This document shows positions 62,171 to 62,497 of a DNA stretch of 62,497 nucleotides, piece by piece. This stretch comes from Planktomarina sp. Its GTDB lineage: Bacteria > Pseudomonadota > Alphaproteobacteria > Rhodobacterales > Rhodobacteraceae. The stretch's first letter is position 1; the number at the start of each line of letters is the position of its first letter. The position numbers were made by a program, and so were the translations under genes. The notes under the pieces were generated by a model, which saw only the letters and a list, made by a program, of their open reading frames with translations, did no database searches and was not told where the DNA came from. The stretch is from contig JADHLF010000008.1 in NCBI GenBank assembly GCA_016780825.1, positions 1-62,497 of the forward strand, in the 5' to 3' direction.

Positions 62171-62249
62171 AAATCTATTAAATACAAAAGTGTTTCACCA
62201 ATATTTAAAGAATCTTGTAAAGAATAAAAGACAAATTTGTAGAAAAATC

Positions 62250-62277
62250 TTGATTTGTTCTCCTTTTGGTCTGATAA
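62250..62277 (+). promoter_or_regulatory. Candidate recA promoter
   Basis: TTGATT (62250-62255), a 16-nt spacer and TGATAA (62272-62277) make a good sigma-70 promoter for recA. The LexA site at 62281-62295 lies immediately downstream, over the expected transcription start. Confidence 0.6.
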
Positions 62278-62280
62278 AAA

Positions 62281-62295
62281 GAACAAGAAGCGAAC
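62281..62295. promoter_or_regulatory. LexA (SOS) box upstream of recA
   Basis: GAAC-AAGAAGC-GAAC is, on the minus strand, GTTC-N7-GTTC, the direct-repeat LexA site of alphaproteobacteria. It begins 65 nt before the recA start codon. A weaker copy with one mismatch (GTTC-N7-GGTC) lies at 62257-62271 on the plus strand. Confidence 0.88.
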
Positions 62296-62345
62296 ATTAC
62301 ATCATTGTCCCCCCGTCTCGGGTGTGGAATAAGGAGCGTGAAACA

Positions 62346-62497
62346 ATGGCAACGGCAGATTTACTCACAATGGCACCAAAAACAGGCGACCGCCAAAAGG
62401 CGCTAGACAGCGCTTTGGCACAAATCGAACGTCAGTTCGGCAAAGGTTCAATCATGACACTGGGCGAGGGCGCAGTCATCCCCGGGATTGAGTCGAC
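62346..62497 (+). CDS. recA: Recombinase RecA (partial, 5' part only)
   Basis: The first 50 codons read MATADLLTMAPKTGDRQKAL, then ALAQIERQFGKGSIMTLGEG, the diagnostic N-terminus of RecA, which drives homologous recombination and LexA cleavage in the SOS response. A GGAG ribosome-binding site lies about 10 nt upstream. The gene runs off the end of the window before the Walker A motif. Regulation by LexA is indicated by the box just upstream. Confidence 0.96.
   Translation, partial: MATADLLTMAPKTGDRQKALDSALAQIERQFGKGSIMTLGEGAVIPGIES

Noticed and set aside
1..62497. CRISPR arrays, insertion sequences, prophage
   Set aside because: No repeat-spacer series, transposase, integrase or phage structural gene is visible anywhere in the window.

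Overview
The window reads as chromosomal DNA of a marine alphaproteobacterium of the order Rhodobacterales (Roseobacter-type). The evidence is the gene order yceD-rpmF-plsX-fabH-ihfA-merR, an IscR lacking the usual cluster cysteines, an iscR-sufBCD-sufS operon, a CckA-type kinase close to recA, an alphaproteobacterial LexA box (GTTC-N7-GTTC) in front of recA, and non-pyrrolysine MttB and ASKHA corrinoid proteins. Genes are densely packed and many neighbours overlap by ATGA. No phage, insertion sequence or CRISPR array was seen. The assignment rests on protein patterns, not on a database search.

Layout. 1-5.0 kb: lipid/ribosome/IHF operon on the minus strand, with bamE divergent and msrB convergent. 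5.1-12.9 kb: olsB-like acyltransferase, ABC-F protein, MttB-family methyltransferase, aminotransferase, cysS and a squalene/phytoene synthase-like protein. 12.9-19.4 kb: two divergent cobalamin operons (cobA-cobB-MFS to the left; cbiD-cobK to the right, running on into a DNA glycosylase and a carboxylesterase). 19.5-21.0 kb: HNH nuclease and a radical SAM protein. 21.2-24.9 kb: zwf-pgl-pgi.

24.9-28.9 kb is the most interesting part. A Gfo/Idh/MocA protein and a GntR regulator are divergent from an SsuD-like flavin monooxygenase and an aldo/keto reductase. This pairing matches the core of the oxidative sulfoquinovose (sulfo-SMO) route, and the Gfo/Idh protein could be an NAD-dependent sulfoquinovosidase. 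The glucose produced would, once phosphorylated, feed the adjacent zwf-pgl-pgi genes. 28.9-38.1 kb: complete alpha-glucoside system aglR-aglEFGAK plus a GH1 beta-glucosidase. 38.4-45.7 kb: a CUT2 sugar importer, a small membrane protein, a LacI repressor, two Gfo/Idh dehydrogenases and an IolE/MocC-like isomerase. Two near-identical palindromes (core TTGCAACCGGTTGCAA) flank this locus and probably make it one regulon.

45.8-54.1 kb: alpha/beta hydrolase, then iscR, an IscS-like desulfurase, sufBCD, two YIP1-family membrane proteins and sufS, with a probable Irr (ICE) box in front. 54.1-62.5 kb: tRNA-Gly(CCC), the ASKHA/2Fe-2S corrinoid activator, guaB, rsmB, cckA, a frameshifted sulfotransferase-like gene and the start of recA. 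Two short imperfect tandem duplications (18 bp beside the tRNA, 20 bp at the cckA stop codon) are recent-looking sequence changes.
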